64,000 nt of DNA from Variovorax gossypii (GTDB taxonomy: Bacteria; Pseudomonadota; Gammaproteobacteria; Burkholderiales; Burkholderiaceae_C): assembly GCF_003965815.1 (NCBI RefSeq), contig NZ_RXOE01000002.1, positions 1,513,929-1,577,928 of the forward strand, given 5' to 3'. Position numbers and translations under genes: made by a program. Within the stretch, counting starts at the first letter, position 1, and each line of letters opens with the position of its first letter. This document shows, piece after piece, positions 25,251 through 34,024 of the stretch. The notes beneath the pieces are model-generated. The model did no database searches. It was not told the origin of the DNA and worked only from the letters and a program-made list of their open reading frames with translations.

Positions 25251-26377
25251 ATTCCAGACACATGACCGCTGTATTGGTGGCTCTGATGGTATCTGGGTTG
25301 GCTGGCTGCTCGAAGCCGGGCGCCAGTGCACAGGTGAACGCTGGCCAGCCAGCCAGCGTTCTCACCGTCACGGCCATCGAGCCGCAGGCGCAGACCTGGC
25401 CACAGCTGGTGCAGGCCAGTGGTCCATTCGCCGCTTGGCAGGAAGTCATCGTTACGCCTGAGACGGGGGGGCTGCAGTTGATAGAACTGAAGGCCGACGT
25501 CGGGGCGCAGGTGAAGCGCGGTCAATTGCTCGCCCGACTGGCGGACGACAGCCTGCGCAACGACCAGCGCAAACAGGAGGCCGCTGTGGCCCAGGCGAGC
25601 GCGGCCTTGGAACAGGCGCAGTCCAACCTGAGGCGGGCGCGTATGGCTGAAGACAGCGGTGCACTGTCGGCGCAGAAGATCGAGGAATACCGCATAGCCG
25701 CAGAGACTTCCCGGGCTTCACTGGACTCGGCGCGGGCCGAGCTAGATAGCATCAGGTTGAAGCTTTCACAGACCCGCGTGATAGCGGCCGACGATGGCAT
25801 CGTTTCGTCAAAAAGTGCGGTGTTGGGTAACGTCGTAAACGCTGGAGATGAACTGTTCCGGCTGGTGCGCCAGAGCCGTGTCGAGTGGCGGCCCGAGCTC
25901 GATGCGCAGCAGCTCGAGATTGTGAAGCCGGGGCGGGTGGCGCACGTCACGCTAGCCGACGGCCGAGTTGTGCAAGGCGAGGTGCGCCTGGTTAGCCCAA
26001 CACTATCGCCCAACACAGGGCGTGGCACCGCATATGTCAGCCTGCCCATTGAAAGCGGCGCGCGCCCGGGAACGTTCGGCAGCGGCAGTATCGAGCTTGG
26101 CAACAAGCCGGCGCTCACCGTGCCCGCCGGAGCTGTCGTTCTGCGCGACGGCCGTGCGTATGTCTTCCTCCTCGGTAGCGACAGCAAAGTCATGAGCCGG
26201 CCCGTGGCCGTGGGACGTCGACGTGGCGAGCGCGTGGAAATACTCAGCGGCTTGGACGCCGATGCACGAGTTGTCGGCAGCGGCGGCGCCTTCCTCTCAG
26301 ACGGTGCATACGTCACTGTTGCGACTACTCAGCCTTCCGCTGGGGCGTCGGATGCCCGCGAAAGGGTGCGTCGATGA
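25247..26377 (+). CDS. RND efflux periplasmic adaptor (membrane fusion protein)
   Basis: The start is TTG 25247, overlapping the previous stop; the product is 376 residues. Signal with lipobox GLAGC near residue 21. The order is typical: strand VTAIEPQAQTWPQLVQASG, lipoyl half GGLQLIELKADVGAQVKRGQLLARL, an alpha-helical hairpin of about 70 residues, the second lipoyl half VIAADDGIVSSKSAVLGNVVNAGDELF, and a beta-barrel with VRLVSPTLSPNTGRGTAYV. It links the inner-membrane pump to the outer-membrane channel. Its stop overlaps the pump gene start. Confidence 0.93.
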   Translation: MNSRHMTAVLVALMVSGLAGCSKPGASAQVNAGQPASVLTVTAIEPQAQTWPQLVQASGPFAAWQEVIVTPETGGLQLIELKADVGAQVKRGQLLARLADDSLRNDQRKQEAAVAQASAALEQAQSNLRRARMAEDSGALSAQKIEEYRIAAETSRASLDSARAELDSIRLKLSQTRVIAADDGIVSSKSAVLGNVVNAGDELFRLVRQSRVEWRPELDAQQLEIVKPGRVAHVTLADGRVVQGEVRLVSPTLSPNTGRGTAYVSLPIESGARPGTFGSGSIELGNKPALTVPAGAVVLRDGRAYVFLLGSDSKVMSRPVAVGRRRGERVEILSGLDADARVVGSGGAFLSDGAYVTVATTQPSAGASDARERVRR

Positions 26378-29300
26378 ACTTTTCTTCTTGGTCGATCCGC
26401 CACCCAGTTCCGGCTGTCCTGCTGTTCTTTCTGCTCACCGTGCTGGGAGTGATCGGCTTCCGGCAGCTGCAAATCCAGGATTTTCCGGACATCGATCTTC
26501 CAACCATCCAGGTGTCGGCCAGGCTTGAGGGCGCGGCACCTGAGCAATTGGAATCAGAGGTAGCTCGAAAGATCGAGGACAAGCTCGCTTCTTTGACCAA
26601 CCTAGACCATATCAAGACGACGATTACCGACGGTACGGTCAGCATCAGCGTCATGTTCGAGATTGACAAGAACAGCGAGGCAGCGCTGTCCGAGGTGCGC
26701 AACGCAGTAGACAGCGCACGGGCCGACCTGCCGGCGAGCATGAATGATCCGACGGTGTCCAAGCTGACTACCGCAAATTCGGAACTGATAACCTTCACGA
26801 TCGAATCGCCGCGATTGGACGAGCAAGACTTGTCCTGGTTCGTCGACAATGATTTGACCAAAGCCTTGCTGGCGGTGAGGGGAGTCGGTAAGGTCGCGCG
26901 TGTCGGAGGGGTCGATCGCGAGGTGCATGTAGAGCTTGAACCTACGTTGATGGCAGGCCTCGGTGTCACACCGTCAGCCGTGTCGGCACGGTTGAAGGCC
27001 GTGCAGCAGGAAGCTTCTGGAGGCCAAGGGGAAATAGGCGGCGAGCGTCAGTCGAGTCGCATGCTCGCCGTCGTGGGTTCGCCGGCCGAGGTTGGCGCGA
27101 TCACAGTGCCGCTCCCTGATGGTCGCTACGTACGCTTGGATCAGGTGGCGCGCGTCAGCGATACGCACGCCGAACGCACCACGCTTGCTTTCCGAGATGG
27201 CACGCCGGTGATCGGCTTTCAAGTCACACGTTCGCGCGGGTACTCTGACGTCGGAGTGGCCGAGGATGTACGCGCAGAGATAAAGCGCTTCGGTCAGGTT
27301 CATCCGGAGGTGCGCATCCTCGAGGTGAGCAACACAGTGGCCCGCATTCAGGACAACTATGACGGCTCGATGGATCTCCTGCTCGAAGGGGCGCTGCTCG
27401 CAATCATCGTGGTCTGGGGTTTCTTGAGGGACTGGCGCGCGACGCTGATCTCTTGCACCGCATTGCCGTTGTCGATCATTCCAGCTTTTGGGTTCATGGC
27501 GTTAGCCGGGTATTCCTTGAACACCGTGACGTTGCTATCGCTCGCATTGGTGGTCGGTATCCTGGTTGACGACGCCATTGTTGAGATCGAGAACATTGAG
27601 CGCCATCTGAACATGGGAAAGACGCCCTTCCAGGCGGCGATGGAGGCTGCCGACGAAATCGGTCTAGCGGTGATCGCTACTACCTTTACTCTGGTGGCGG
27701 TCTTCCTGCCGACGGCATTCATGGGCGGTATTCCTGGCATGTTCTTCCGTCAGTTCGGCGTGACCGCATCAGTGGCGGTGCTCGCGTCGCTGCTGGTGGC
27801 TCGGTTGCTGACGCCGATGATGGCTGCCTATCTGCTCAAGCCTCGCGTGGCAGGCAGCGAGGTGCCCGGTGATGGGCCGACGATGACACGCTATCTCGGG
27901 TGGGTGCGCTGGGCGTTGACGCATCGCAAAAGCGCGATGCTTGCCACGGCCGCGTTCTTCGGTTTGGCGCTTTCCGTCGTGCCATTCCTTTCTACTGGTT
28001 TTTTGCCAGCGCAGGACAGAGCGCAAAGCCGGATTGCTATAACGTTGCCGTCGAGCAGTACGTTGGATGACACTGTATCTGCGAGTCAGCGTGCTGCGGT
28101 GCTGCTTCGCGCGCTGCCCGAAGTGAAGGGGGTCTTCGCCTCCGTGGGCACGGCTAGCAGCTTCGACGGGCCGCGGGCTTCATCGACGGCGGATGTATCG
28201 AGCGCCACGTTGATTGTTGAATTGGTGCCGCGCGGCGAACGTAAGCTCAAGCAATCTGCCGTCGAGGCGAAGATGCGTGAGCAGCTGCGACAGCTGCCGG
28301 GCGTACGTATCGCAGTGGGTGGCGGCAATAGCGGCGAGGTGGTCGACCTTACGTTGGCGAGCGACGATCCGCAGGCGCTGGCCAAGGCCGCTGCGCAAGC
28401 CGAGGCGCAGCTGCGCACGCTCAAAGGCATTGGCAATGTCAAGTCAAGTGCAGCACTTCAGCGACCGGAGATTCAGGTTCGTCCGGACTACGCCCGAGCG
28501 GCGGCATTTGGTGTCACCTCTGAATCGCTGGCTGAAGCGGTGCGGCTGGCCACTTACGGCGACTACTCAACCTCGCTGCCGAAGCTCAACTTGCCGCAGC
28601 GACAGGTTCCGATTCGTGTAACGATGAATACCAACGCGGTGCGTGGCAGCCTGGATTCCGTGGCCTCGCTGCGGGTGGCCGGCACGAATGGAGCAGTTAG
28701 CCTTGGCTCCGTGGCCGAAGTCGTCCTCGGAAGCGGCCCGTCGCAGATCGACCGCATCGATCGCTCGCGCAATGTGACACTGACCGTGGAGCTCAACGGT
28801 CGCCCGATCGGTGATGTTCGGCAAGAGGCGATGGCACTGCCGGCATTGCGGTCCCTGCCGGCCGGTGTGCACCGCGTCGAGCAGGGAGATCTGCAGCGCA
28901 TGTCCGAATTGTTCATCAGCTTCGGCATCGCCATGGCGATCGGGGTGTTCTGCATCTACGCGGTGCTCGTGCTGCTTTTTCATGACTTCTTGCAGCCTGC
29001 GACCATTCTGTCCGCATTGCCTCTGGCACTGGGAGGCGCCTTCATCTCTCTATGGGTCGCGCACCAGCCGTTTGCGATGCCCGTGGTGATTGGCGTGTTG
29101 ATGCTGATGGGCATCGTGACCAAGAACTCGATCCTGCTGGTCGAGTACGCCATAGTGGCTCGCCGCGAACGCGCGATGGGCCGGCTGGATGCACTCGTGG
29201 ATGCCTGCCACAAACGCGCGCGGCCGATCGTGATGACGACGCTCGCAATGGGTGCGGGGATGTTGCCCAACGCATTGGGTCTGGGTGCGGAGCCAAGTTT

Positions 29301-29478
29301 TCGTCAACCAATGGCCATCGTCGTCATTGGAGGCCTCATAACCTCGACCTTCCTGAGCCTGTTGGTGGTGCCGGTGGTGTTCACTTATGTGGACGACCTG
29401 CTAGCTTGGGGGCGCCGGCGATTGTCTGGAGATCACAAGGCATCGATTGATAAATCGACCCTGAAGGCCAACTCATGA
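26374..29478 (+). CDS. RND family efflux permease
   Basis: This protein has 1034 residues, the usual length. It opens with SSWSIRHPVPAVLLFFLLTVLGVIGFRQLQIQDFPDIDLPTI in the family manner. Twelve membrane segments in two halves and the conserved TM4 motif VGILVDDAIVEIENIERH supply the proton-relay acids. A second GVLMLMGIVTKNSILLVEYA occurs near residue 910. The sequence is closer to the MdtBC/MexF-like hydrophobe–amphiphile group than to heavy-metal CzcA types. The divergent two-component system is a likely regulator. Confidence 0.94.
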   Translation: MNFSSWSIRHPVPAVLLFFLLTVLGVIGFRQLQIQDFPDIDLPTIQVSARLEGAAPEQLESEVARKIEDKLASLTNLDHIKTTITDGTVSISVMFEIDKNSEAALSEVRNAVDSARADLPASMNDPTVSKLTTANSELITFTIESPRLDEQDLSWFVDNDLTKALLAVRGVGKVARVGGVDREVHVELEPTLMAGLGVTPSAVSARLKAVQQEASGGQGEIGGERQSSRMLAVVGSPAEVGAITVPLPDGRYVRLDQVARVSDTHAERTTLAFRDGTPVIGFQVTRSRGYSDVGVAEDVRAEIKRFGQVHPEVRILEVSNTVARIQDNYDGSMDLLLEGALLAIIVVWGFLRDWRATLISCTALPLSIIPAFGFMALAGYSLNTVTLLSLALVVGILVDDAIVEIENIERHLNMGKTPFQAAMEAADEIGLAVIATTFTLVAVFLPTAFMGGIPGMFFRQFGVTASVAVLASLLVARLLTPMMAAYLLKPRVAGSEVPGDGPTMTRYLGWVRWALTHRKSAMLATAAFFGLALSVVPFLSTGFLPAQDRAQSRIAITLPSSSTLDDTVSASQRAAVLLRALPEVKGVFASVGTASSFDGPRASSTADVSSATLIVELVPRGERKLKQSAVEAKMREQLRQLPGVRIAVGGGNSGEVVDLTLASDDPQALAKAAAQAEAQLRTLKGIGNVKSSAALQRPEIQVRPDYARAAAFGVTSESLAEAVRLATYGDYSTSLPKLNLPQRQVPIRVTMNTNAVRGSLDSVASLRVAGTNGAVSLGSVAEVVLGSGPSQIDRIDRSRNVTLTVELNGRPIGDVRQEAMALPALRSLPAGVHRVEQGDLQRMSELFISFGIAMAIGVFCIYAVLVLLFHDFLQPATILSALPLALGGAFISLWVAHQPFAMPVVIGVLMLMGIVTKNSILLVEYAIVARRERAMGRLDALVDACHKRARPIVMTTLAMGAGMLPNALGLGAEPSFRQPMAIVVIGGLITSTFLSLLVVPVVFTYVDDLLAWGRRRLSGDHKASIDKSTLKANS

Positions 29479-29785
29479 CGTCGTGCCGCGTTGCATCGAC
29501 GTAGCCAAAATCGTTCGGCAAGAAGTGCCGAACTAGCTTCGAGCCGGCTGATTCGGCCACCTAGTCTTCCGGCGAACTGTTGCACGCACGACGCAAGCTC
29601 CACTGCCGCCCGATGTCTGTAGCGACAGAAGGCGCGTCAGCGATGCGGGATCCTGTCATGCGCTGCAGTCACATTCTCAAAATCAATATGAACTATTGAT
29701 CGCATTCTATTGAGCGATGACCCATTAGTGAGGATCATCATCCGATAGAGACACCAACTCACGATGTAACAACAGGAGACAGCGC
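29479..29785. other. Intergenic region with hairpin and palindrome
   Basis: No gene is supported in these 307 bases. TTCGGCA/TGCCGAA at 29514–29532 form a 7-bp hairpin with a 5-base loop after the RND genes, without a T-tract. A 19-bp palindrome upstream of the chorismate mutase gene is listed separately. Confidence 0.5.
29682..29700. promoter_or_regulatory. Palindromic site upstream of chorismate mutase operon
   Basis: ATCAATA-TGAAC-TATTGAT has perfect 7-bp arms and is AT-rich in GC-rich DNA. The form fits a LysR-type (T-N11-A) binding site. No regulator gene is adjacent, so the protein that binds is unknown. Confidence 0.55.
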
Positions 29786-30178
29786 ATGAACGACACCACA
29801 TCGGCCCTCAGTCCTCGGGAAGAACCAGAGGCGCATGGCGCGCCGCTAAGGCGCTTTACTGATCCCTCGTACGTGCCGCTGTGCGCGAGTCTGGCCGAGG
29901 TGCGCGAGCATATCGACGCAATCGATCAGCAGATCGTCGCCCTCTTGGCCGAGCGCGGTCGTTACGTAAAGGACGCGGCACGCTTTAAGCGCGATGCTTT
30001 TCAGGTCTCGGCGCCTCAGCGCCAACTGGAAGTGATCGAAAAGGTGAAGGCGCTAGCGAAGAAGGAGGGCGCATATCCTGAAGTTGTGGAGGCTTGCTAT
30101 CTCGCCCTGATCGAAGGGTTTATCGCGAGAGAGCAGCAAGACCATCAGGGGATGATTGACGCGGAGGCGCAGCCATGA
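29786..30178 (+). CDS. Chorismate mutase / isochorismate pyruvate-lyase-like (AroQ class, PchB-like)
   Basis: This protein has 130 residues. The AroQ helical domain begins at LAEVREHIDAIDQQIVALLAERGRYVKDAARFK and continues APQRQLEVIEKVKALAKKEG to the C-terminal ALIEGFIAREQ. The helix-1 arginine, the YVK...RFK basic patch and the glutamine-containing last helix match PchB of Pseudomonas more closely than PheA-fused mutases. Such enzymes rearrange chorismate to prephenate or split isochorismate to salicylate and pyruvate. The stop overlaps the next start (ATGA) of a Bug receptor gene, an unusual pairing. Confidence 0.85.
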   Translation: MNDTTSALSPREEPEAHGAPLRRFTDPSYVPLCASLAEVREHIDAIDQQIVALLAERGRYVKDAARFKRDAFQVSAPQRQLEVIEKVKALAKKEGAYPEVVEACYLALIEGFIAREQQDHQGMIDAEAQP

Positions 30179-31161
30179 CGAATCGCCTTCCATATGGCAT
30201 TAGCTTGGCGATCCAAGCGGCTATCGCGATTGGCGGACCGACAATCGCCCACGCGCAGGCTTGGCCACAGCGGCCAGTACGCATTGTCGTGCCGTTCGCA
30301 GCCGGGTCGTCGCCTGACATTCTTGCGCGCATCGTCAATGACAGGCTTTCGGCTCGTATCGGACAGCCCCTGATCGTTGACAATAAGCCCGGTGCTGGCG
30401 GGAACACCGGCACGGACCAAGCGTCGAAGGCGCAGCCTGACGGATACACCTTCTTGCTTTCGGTCAATGCGCCATTGGTCTACAACACCGTCCTCTACAA
30501 GAATCTACCCTACGATCCGTTCAAGGATCTCGTTCCTGTATCACTCGCAGCCACGACGCCGAATGTTTGCGTAGTATCGAATTCGATGAATGTCGATTCG
30601 GTCAAGAGCTGGCTCGCGGCGATGAAGCAGAATCCCGGCAAGTTCAATTTCGCGTCGACAGGCAATGGCTCGATCTCGCATCTGGGAATGGAGCTCATCA
30701 AACTCAAGACGAACTCTTTCGCGGTGCACATTCCTTACGCTTCATCTGGACAGGCTGTGACGGCCATCATCCAAGGTGATGTGCAGTACGCTTGCCTTCC
30801 ACCGGTGGCGGTGATGTCGCAGGCCAAGGCAGGGCGGTTCAAAGCGCTGGCAGTCACTTCGGCCGAGCGTTCCGACTTGCTGCCTGAGCTGCCGACGCTA
30901 CGCGAGGCGGGCTTGCCAGACATACAGGCGGTCCCCTGGTACGCCTATATGGCGCCTAAGGGAACTTCGTCAGAAATCGTGCAGCGCATGAGCCGCGAGA
31001 TCGCGGCCGTACTGAAGGAGCCTGAAACGCTCAAACGCCTGCATGCTGCGTACTTCGATCCAATGGGCAGCACACCCGATGCACTGAGTAAGTTCATGAG
31101 CGAGGAGTTGCGCCGCTGGAAGCCGGTGATTGAACGCACTGGTCTAAAGCCTGACAACTGA
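30175..31161 (+). CDS. Bug/TctC-type tripartite tricarboxylate transporter substrate-binding protein
   Basis: This protein has 328 residues. A signal peptide (AIQAAIAIGGPTIAHAQA) precedes WPQRPVRIVVPFAAGSSPDILARIV, VDNKPGAGGNTGTDQASKAQPDGYTFL and YDPFKDLVPVSL, the signature order of Bug proteins, ending with SKFMSEELRRWKPVIERTG. It captures a carboxylate in the periplasm. TctA/TctB membrane genes are absent, as often for Bug families in Burkholderiales. Its coupling to a chorismate-mutase-like gene hints at an aromatic or chorismate-derived ligand (inference). Confidence 0.92.
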   Translation: MTNRLPYGISLAIQAAIAIGGPTIAHAQAWPQRPVRIVVPFAAGSSPDILARIVNDRLSARIGQPLIVDNKPGAGGNTGTDQASKAQPDGYTFLLSVNAPLVYNTVLYKNLPYDPFKDLVPVSLAATTPNVCVVSNSMNVDSVKSWLAAMKQNPGKFNFASTGNGSISHLGMELIKLKTNSFAVHIPYASSGQAVTAIIQGDVQYACLPPVAVMSQAKAGRFKALAVTSAERSDLLPELPTLREAGLPDIQAVPWYAYMAPKGTSSEIVQRMSREIAAVLKEPETLKRLHAAYFDPMGSTPDALSKFMSEELRRWKPVIERTGLKPDN

Positions 31162-31512
31162 AACCTCGGGCCGGCAAGATCAGGTAAAAGCTGCGCGATC
31201 ACCTAGCTCCGAAATACGGCGCTACAGCGACAGGTTTGGCAGAGTCCGGTTTATGAGACTCTTGCTGCTGCGGGTGCTACTACGAGGAGAGTCGCTTCGA
31301 ATCTTGCGTGCCCTAAGACCTCGCATCTCAGCGAGGTTTTCCAGCTAAGCCGTCCGTGGATGTGTTTTGCCTTCGCCGTCGATCCTCCGTAAGCGTACGG
31401 CGAACACATTTTGACAGTACTGGCAGCGCTGGCTGCTGCCTATCGATGCGGCGGGGAGTTCATCGCCGTAACTGGGACGTGCCGGTCTTGTCGCTCGGTA
31501 ACAATAAGCCTC
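31162..31512. other. Intergenic region holding the Bug operon terminator
   Basis: Apart from the hairpin at 31318–31340, nothing is recognised. TTGACA at 31411 could be a -35 element, but no matching -10 stands out. Confidence 0.4.
31318..31340 (+). terminator. Rho-independent terminator
   Basis: ACCTCGC and GCGAGGT pair around ATCTCA and are followed by TTT. It lies downstream of the chorismate mutase–Bug operon. Confidence 0.55.
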
Positions 31513-32178
31513 ATGGACGCGTATTTGACTGATGCCGCAAACGTGAGAGACATATCGAGCCTGCTGCTGGATAGCCACGGGCGGCTTCGTGTGGTCCCTG
31601 CTCGAGCCCTTGAAGGCACTACGGCACAAGAACGGCTTGTGTTCGGTGTGCGTCACGGTCTGTACAGTTTCCCCACCGAAGATCTGTGTGATTTCCTTCG
31701 AGCCCGCATCCGGGGCAAGACAGCTATCGAGATCGGCGCTGGGCACGGCGCGCTCGCAGGAGCCCTCTCCATTCCTGCGACAGACAACCGCCAGCAAGAG
31801 GAGTCGGCGGTCAAGGCACATTACCAGCAGATTGGGCAACCGACCGTACCCTACGGGGAGCACGTTGAGAAGCTGGACGCTGTAGCGGCCGTGCAGAGAT
31901 ACAGGCCAAACGTTGTCATCGCGTGCTGGGTCACGCATCTGTTCGACGCGGGCCGGCCGGATGCCGGAGGGAACATGTTCGGCGTAGACGAGGCAAGGCT
32001 CATTGCATCGTGCGACGAATACATCTTCATTGGCAACGAGCAGGTCCATGCGAACAAGCCCATCTGGGCCCTTCCGCATGAGAAGCTCACGCCGTCATGG
32101 CTCTACTCGCGCGCCGTTAATGGCAGCCGAGACTTCATTGCGATCTGGCGGCGGGCGCCATCACTAAAGATCGCATAG
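31513..32178 (+). CDS. SAM-dependent methyltransferase-like protein, function unknown
   Basis: The ATG at 31513 gives 221 residues; the frame extends upstream to a TTG at 31411, but that part is unlike protein. AIEIGAGHGALAGAL near residue 77 is a class I SAM-binding motif I, and VVIACWVTHLFDAG is a candidate motif IV region. No substrate-specific domain is recognised. It lies just before an IS66 remnant and an AT-rich orphan, in mobile-looking surroundings, and may be a passenger gene. Confidence 0.6.
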   Translation: MDAYLTDAANVRDISSLLLDSHGRLRVVPARALEGTTAQERLVFGVRHGLYSFPTEDLCDFLRARIRGKTAIEIGAGHGALAGALSIPATDNRQQEESAVKAHYQQIGQPTVPYGEHVEKLDAVAAVQRYRPNVVIACWVTHLFDAGRPDAGGNMFGVDEARLIASCDEYIFIGNEQVHANKPIWALPHEKLTPSWLYSRAVNGSRDFIAIWRRAPSLKIA

Positions 32179-32199
32179 TCCAGCATCTGCAGAAAGAGA

Positions 32200-32592
32200 G
32201 CATCGGACTGCCAATGGCGACCAATACTGCGGCAACCGCTCGAGGACGTCCTTGAAGTAGGCGTGTGGCTCATGGCCATTGAGGCGCGCGGAGTGTACTC
32301 GGCCCACGGCCGCCGCGGCTCGCTGTCCGGTTCGCAAGCTGCTGGCGAAGACTCAGTTGGACCGGCCCAATGCGATCGACGGGATCTGGTTCTCCACCCG
32401 ATCGTTATCAGCCGCTAGATCGGTGCAGTCGATGTATCGAGTGAGCGTCAGCCGGCGCTTCAGGCTGTAGCCGAGCGCCTTGGCGGTGGCCGATCCCCTC
32501 TGGCACCTTCTGCCGCTGCGCAGCGAACCATTGGTGCAGCGCAGCGTCAGTTCAGTACTCAGCGAGCCTTCGCCAGAGTAGTTGACGAGCAT
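32200..32592 (-). pseudogene. IS66-family transposase C-terminal remnant with internal stop
   Basis: On the minus strand the translation reads KALGYSLKRR...TLTRYIDCTDLAADNDRVENQI.SIALGRSN, then TGA, then VFASSLRTGQRAAAA.GRVHSARLNGHEPHAYFKDVLERLP. This is the IS66 TnpC C-terminal block (LTRYLDDG...IDNNxxENQIRPIALGRxNWLFAGS...SARLNGHDPYAYLKDVLERLP). The TGA stands where the family has Trp, and the N-terminal three quarters are missing. Confidence 0.78.
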
Positions 32593-32627
32593 GCCCAGGC
32601 AGAGCCCCTTGCCCTACGGGGTGAGCA

Positions 32628-33149
32628 TCATTTCGGTTTTTTCAGTTTACCTGGATATTTGTCAGTCAGAAAATTATTGCTATCGCACCAGGTGAATAAA
32701 ACAAACCCTTCGTCGATATATGGCTCAAAATTCACCAGCGCTTGATTCTTTCCGTCCATGTATATCATTTCAATGTTGTCGAATTTATTGGCTATGGTTT
32801 TGGATTTTTCTATTTCGTCGGCATCAAAGGAGATGAAGTATTTTCCATTCGGATCTCCGTGAAATCCGTATATAACTCGAAATTTCTTTGCTAACTTCTT
32901 TGCCTCGCTTGCTGCGAAGATGATTCGATGTGACATGGCCGAAAGCTTTGGTTCGAAACCGTCCACATCTGATTGACCTTTGTTTGTGAAAGTGAAATTT
33001 TCGTACTCGATGATTCCATCCAGGCACATAAAATATCCTTCGCAAAAATTAGGGAATTGCCGCGATTCGATCGTATCTGCCAAAAGATCGGTGGCAATCG
33101 CCGAAAATAGGTAGGCCAGAATCGTTGTCAATATGCTTGGTGCGAACAA
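32628..33149 (-). CDS. AT-rich orphan hypothetical protein with N-terminal hydrophobic segment
   Basis: This protein has 173 residues. The first ~25 residues (ILTTILAYLFSAIATDLLA) look like a signal peptide or membrane anchor. The rest, rich in Phe, Lys, Asp and Asn, matches nothing I recognise; KYFISFDADEIEKSK and IEMIYMDGKNQALVNFEPYI are typical stretches. Base composition and codon choice (AAA, AAT, TTT) are strikingly AT-rich against the surrounding DNA, indicating recent transfer. It directly follows the IS66 remnant. Confidence 0.65.
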   Translation of the reverse strand: MFAPSILTTILAYLFSAIATDLLADTIESRQFPNFCEGYFMCLDGIIEYENFTFTNKGQSDVDGFEPKLSAMSHRIIFAASEAKKLAKKFRVIYGFHGDPNGKYFISFDADEIEKSKTIANKFDNIEMIYMDGKNQALVNFEPYIDEGFVLFTWCDSNNFLTDKYPGKLKKPK

Positions 33150-33586
33150 AGGAAGGGTTGAACAAGGTCCGCCGGTCCTAGTTTGAGATGTTGATCGGCG
33201 AGCGAGGAATCAACCGAGAAGGCTTGGCGGATGCGTGAAGCTTCAATGGTTGTATTCGGTGCTCATCAGATCGAAGACCAGCGGCAAGCCCGAGCGGTTC
33301 ATTCAGTCCATGTCGCGTGTGGGCCTACGACGGGACCTACCAGAAGTCCATCGAACCGATGTCTTGGCGAGTACTACACTGGCACAACCTGCAAAGCGGC
33401 ACTGGTGACCCGGTACTGGTGTCCAGACTCAGCTTATCGGGAATGGCTGATTGGCGCTTCACACTCGGCCGCCCTTCGGCCGTGCCGATTTCAGACTGGT
33501 TGCTGCCTCTAGGGCTATCCTTGGTTTCCGAGGGGGGCGAGTCGCTGCACCCGAGCTATCAGTGAGATGGGCTCTAGCCCGGAAAC

Positions 33587-33610
33587 CGGGGAACAAATCG
33601 GGGAACAAAT
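33587..33610. repeat. Tandem 12-bp direct repeat
   Basis: CGGGGAACAAAT occurs twice without a gap (33587–33598 and 33599–33610). Confidence 0.7.
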
Positions 33611-33690
33611 CCATAGTTGTAAATGGAAAAGTGTGGAGGGATGCGCTTTCTGGGCGATCATTCAGTAGACCCCAGCCCACCATATTCCTT

Positions 33691-33718
33691 CCTGATGAGG
33701 GCAACGCCCTTCATCAGG
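33691..33718. repeat. Imperfect inverted repeat/hairpin
   Basis: CCTGATGAGGGC pairs with GCCCTTCATCAGG around an AAC loop, with a single bulged T. No T-tract follows directly. It could be a terminator, an element end or a recombination site at the island border. Confidence 0.55.
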
Positions 33719-33808
33719 TGAAGGGCTCATTGAAGAACGTACTGCGGCTGTACGTTTCGAGTCTTCCTCCAGCTCCCTCGTGGCGGCGCCCAGCCGCCCG
33801 GCTTCAAC

Positions 33809-34015
33809 TCAGTAGCACTGAAAGAGCACGCCCTGTTCCGCAGGGGCCCTGCCAAGCCAGCGCGGCGTCTTGTCGCGCGCATCGCAGTAGTCCGAGGCCT
33901 GGACATAAGTCATGGCGCGCAGCACGCCTTCGCGGACTTGCATCACTTCGTTGGGAGGGGTCGAACAGCCGGCCAGGACCAGGAGAGCAAGCGGAAGCAG
34001 TGTGCGCCAATTCAT
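33809..34015 (-). CDS. Small lipoprotein, function unknown
   Basis: This protein has 68 residues. The signal peptide MNWRTLLPLALLVLAGC ends in a clear lipobox. The mature part is about 50 residues with two further cysteines (DYCDARD and the C-terminal FQCY). It starts nine bases after the stop of the upstream hypothetical gene on the same strand, so the two form an operon starting near a LexA-like site. Confidence 0.7.
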   Translation of the reverse strand: MNWRTLLPLALLVLAGCSTPPNEVMQVREGVLRAMTYVQASDYCDARDKTPRWLGRAPAEQGVLFQCY

Positions 34016-34024
34016 CGGGGCATT

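Larger units (their letters stand above)
33150..33808. other. Unassigned region at the edge of the accessory segment
   Basis: Several open frames overlap in about 660 bases but none has a family signature; some may be fragments of lost genes. It contains a tandem 12-base repeat and a strong imperfect hairpin, listed separately. Genes to the right look like chromosomal backbone. Confidence 0.4.

Noticed and set aside
32279..32470. Plus-strand frame over the IS66 remnant
   Set aside because: The minus-strand translation matches IS66 transposase clearly, so the plus-strand frame is a shadow.
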